A stretch of DNA of 14,871 nucleotides from an uncultured Clostridium sp. (GTDB lineage: Bacteria > Bacillota > Clostridia > Clostridiales > Clostridiaceae), in NCBI GenBank assembly GCA_934746015.1, contig CAKVEW010000056.1, positions 1 through 14,871 on the forward strand. Reading direction: 5' to 3'. Every line of letters begins with the position of its first letter. Within the stretch, counting starts at the first letter, position 1. Shown here one piece after another: positions 14,845 to 14,871 of this stretch. The notes beneath the pieces are model-generated. The model did not search any database, was not told where the DNA came from, and saw nothing but the letters and a program-made list of their open reading frames with translations. A program made the translations under genes and the position numbers.

Positions 14845-14871
14845 TCACACAAAATGGCGTTCATTGCGCGA

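Overview
The window looks like a low-GC Firmicute chromosome, most likely Clostridium sensu stricto. Evidence: strong A+T bias, AGGAGG-type ribosome-binding sites on nearly every gene, a sporulation-type SigH, a T-box leader, DisA, and the gene order radA-disA-(PIN/TRAM)-ispD-(aaRS)-cysS-mrnC-rlmB-yacP-sigH-tuf, the Firmicute housekeeping cluster. I cannot name the species. It is probably a whole assembly contig: one end breaks inside tuf (often duplicated in clostridia) and the other inside an aldehyde dehydrogenase, with a discordant tail.

Layout, read mostly on the minus strand from high to low coordinates. (a) 13885-14844: 3' part of a GapN-type NADP-dependent glyceraldehyde-3-phosphate dehydrogenase, closed by a 16-bp terminator. 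Facing it on the plus strand are a YruB-type glutaredoxin (13455-13682) with its own terminator and an unrecognised 53-codon ORF (13153-13314). (b) 11574-13018: nagR-nagB, a GntR/HutC-family regulator overlapping glucosamine-6-phosphate deaminase by 4 nt, with a DasR/NagR-like operator over the promoter -35. (c) 8950-11398: radA-disA (DNA repair ATPase and c-di-AMP synthase). (d) 8493-8882: a plus-strand Cys-rich unknown protein that splits the cluster. (e) 6507-8282: PIN/TRAM membrane protein and ispD (MEP isoprenoid pathway). (f) 365-6489: a consensus sigma-A promoter and a proline-specifier (CCA) T-box, then proS-cysS-mrnC-rlmB-yacP-sigH. (g) 1-349: tRNA-Thr(GGU) with its own promoter, then the tuf start.

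Functionally, region (f) places two aminoacyl-tRNA synthetases, 23S rRNA maturation (MrnC), 23S rRNA methylation (RlmB), a ribosome-associated mRNA endonuclease (YacP/Rae1) and the stationary-phase sigma factor behind one tRNA-Pro-sensing leader, with a possible partial terminator between cysS and mrnC. Region (b) is an amino-sugar catabolism module that is probably autoregulated.

Most of the window is ordinary core genome. I see no mobile element, CRISPR array or defence system, and no clearly new system. The best targets for follow-up are the plus-strand Cys-rich protein, the 53-aa ORF, the nagR operator, and the anomalous last ~50 bases.
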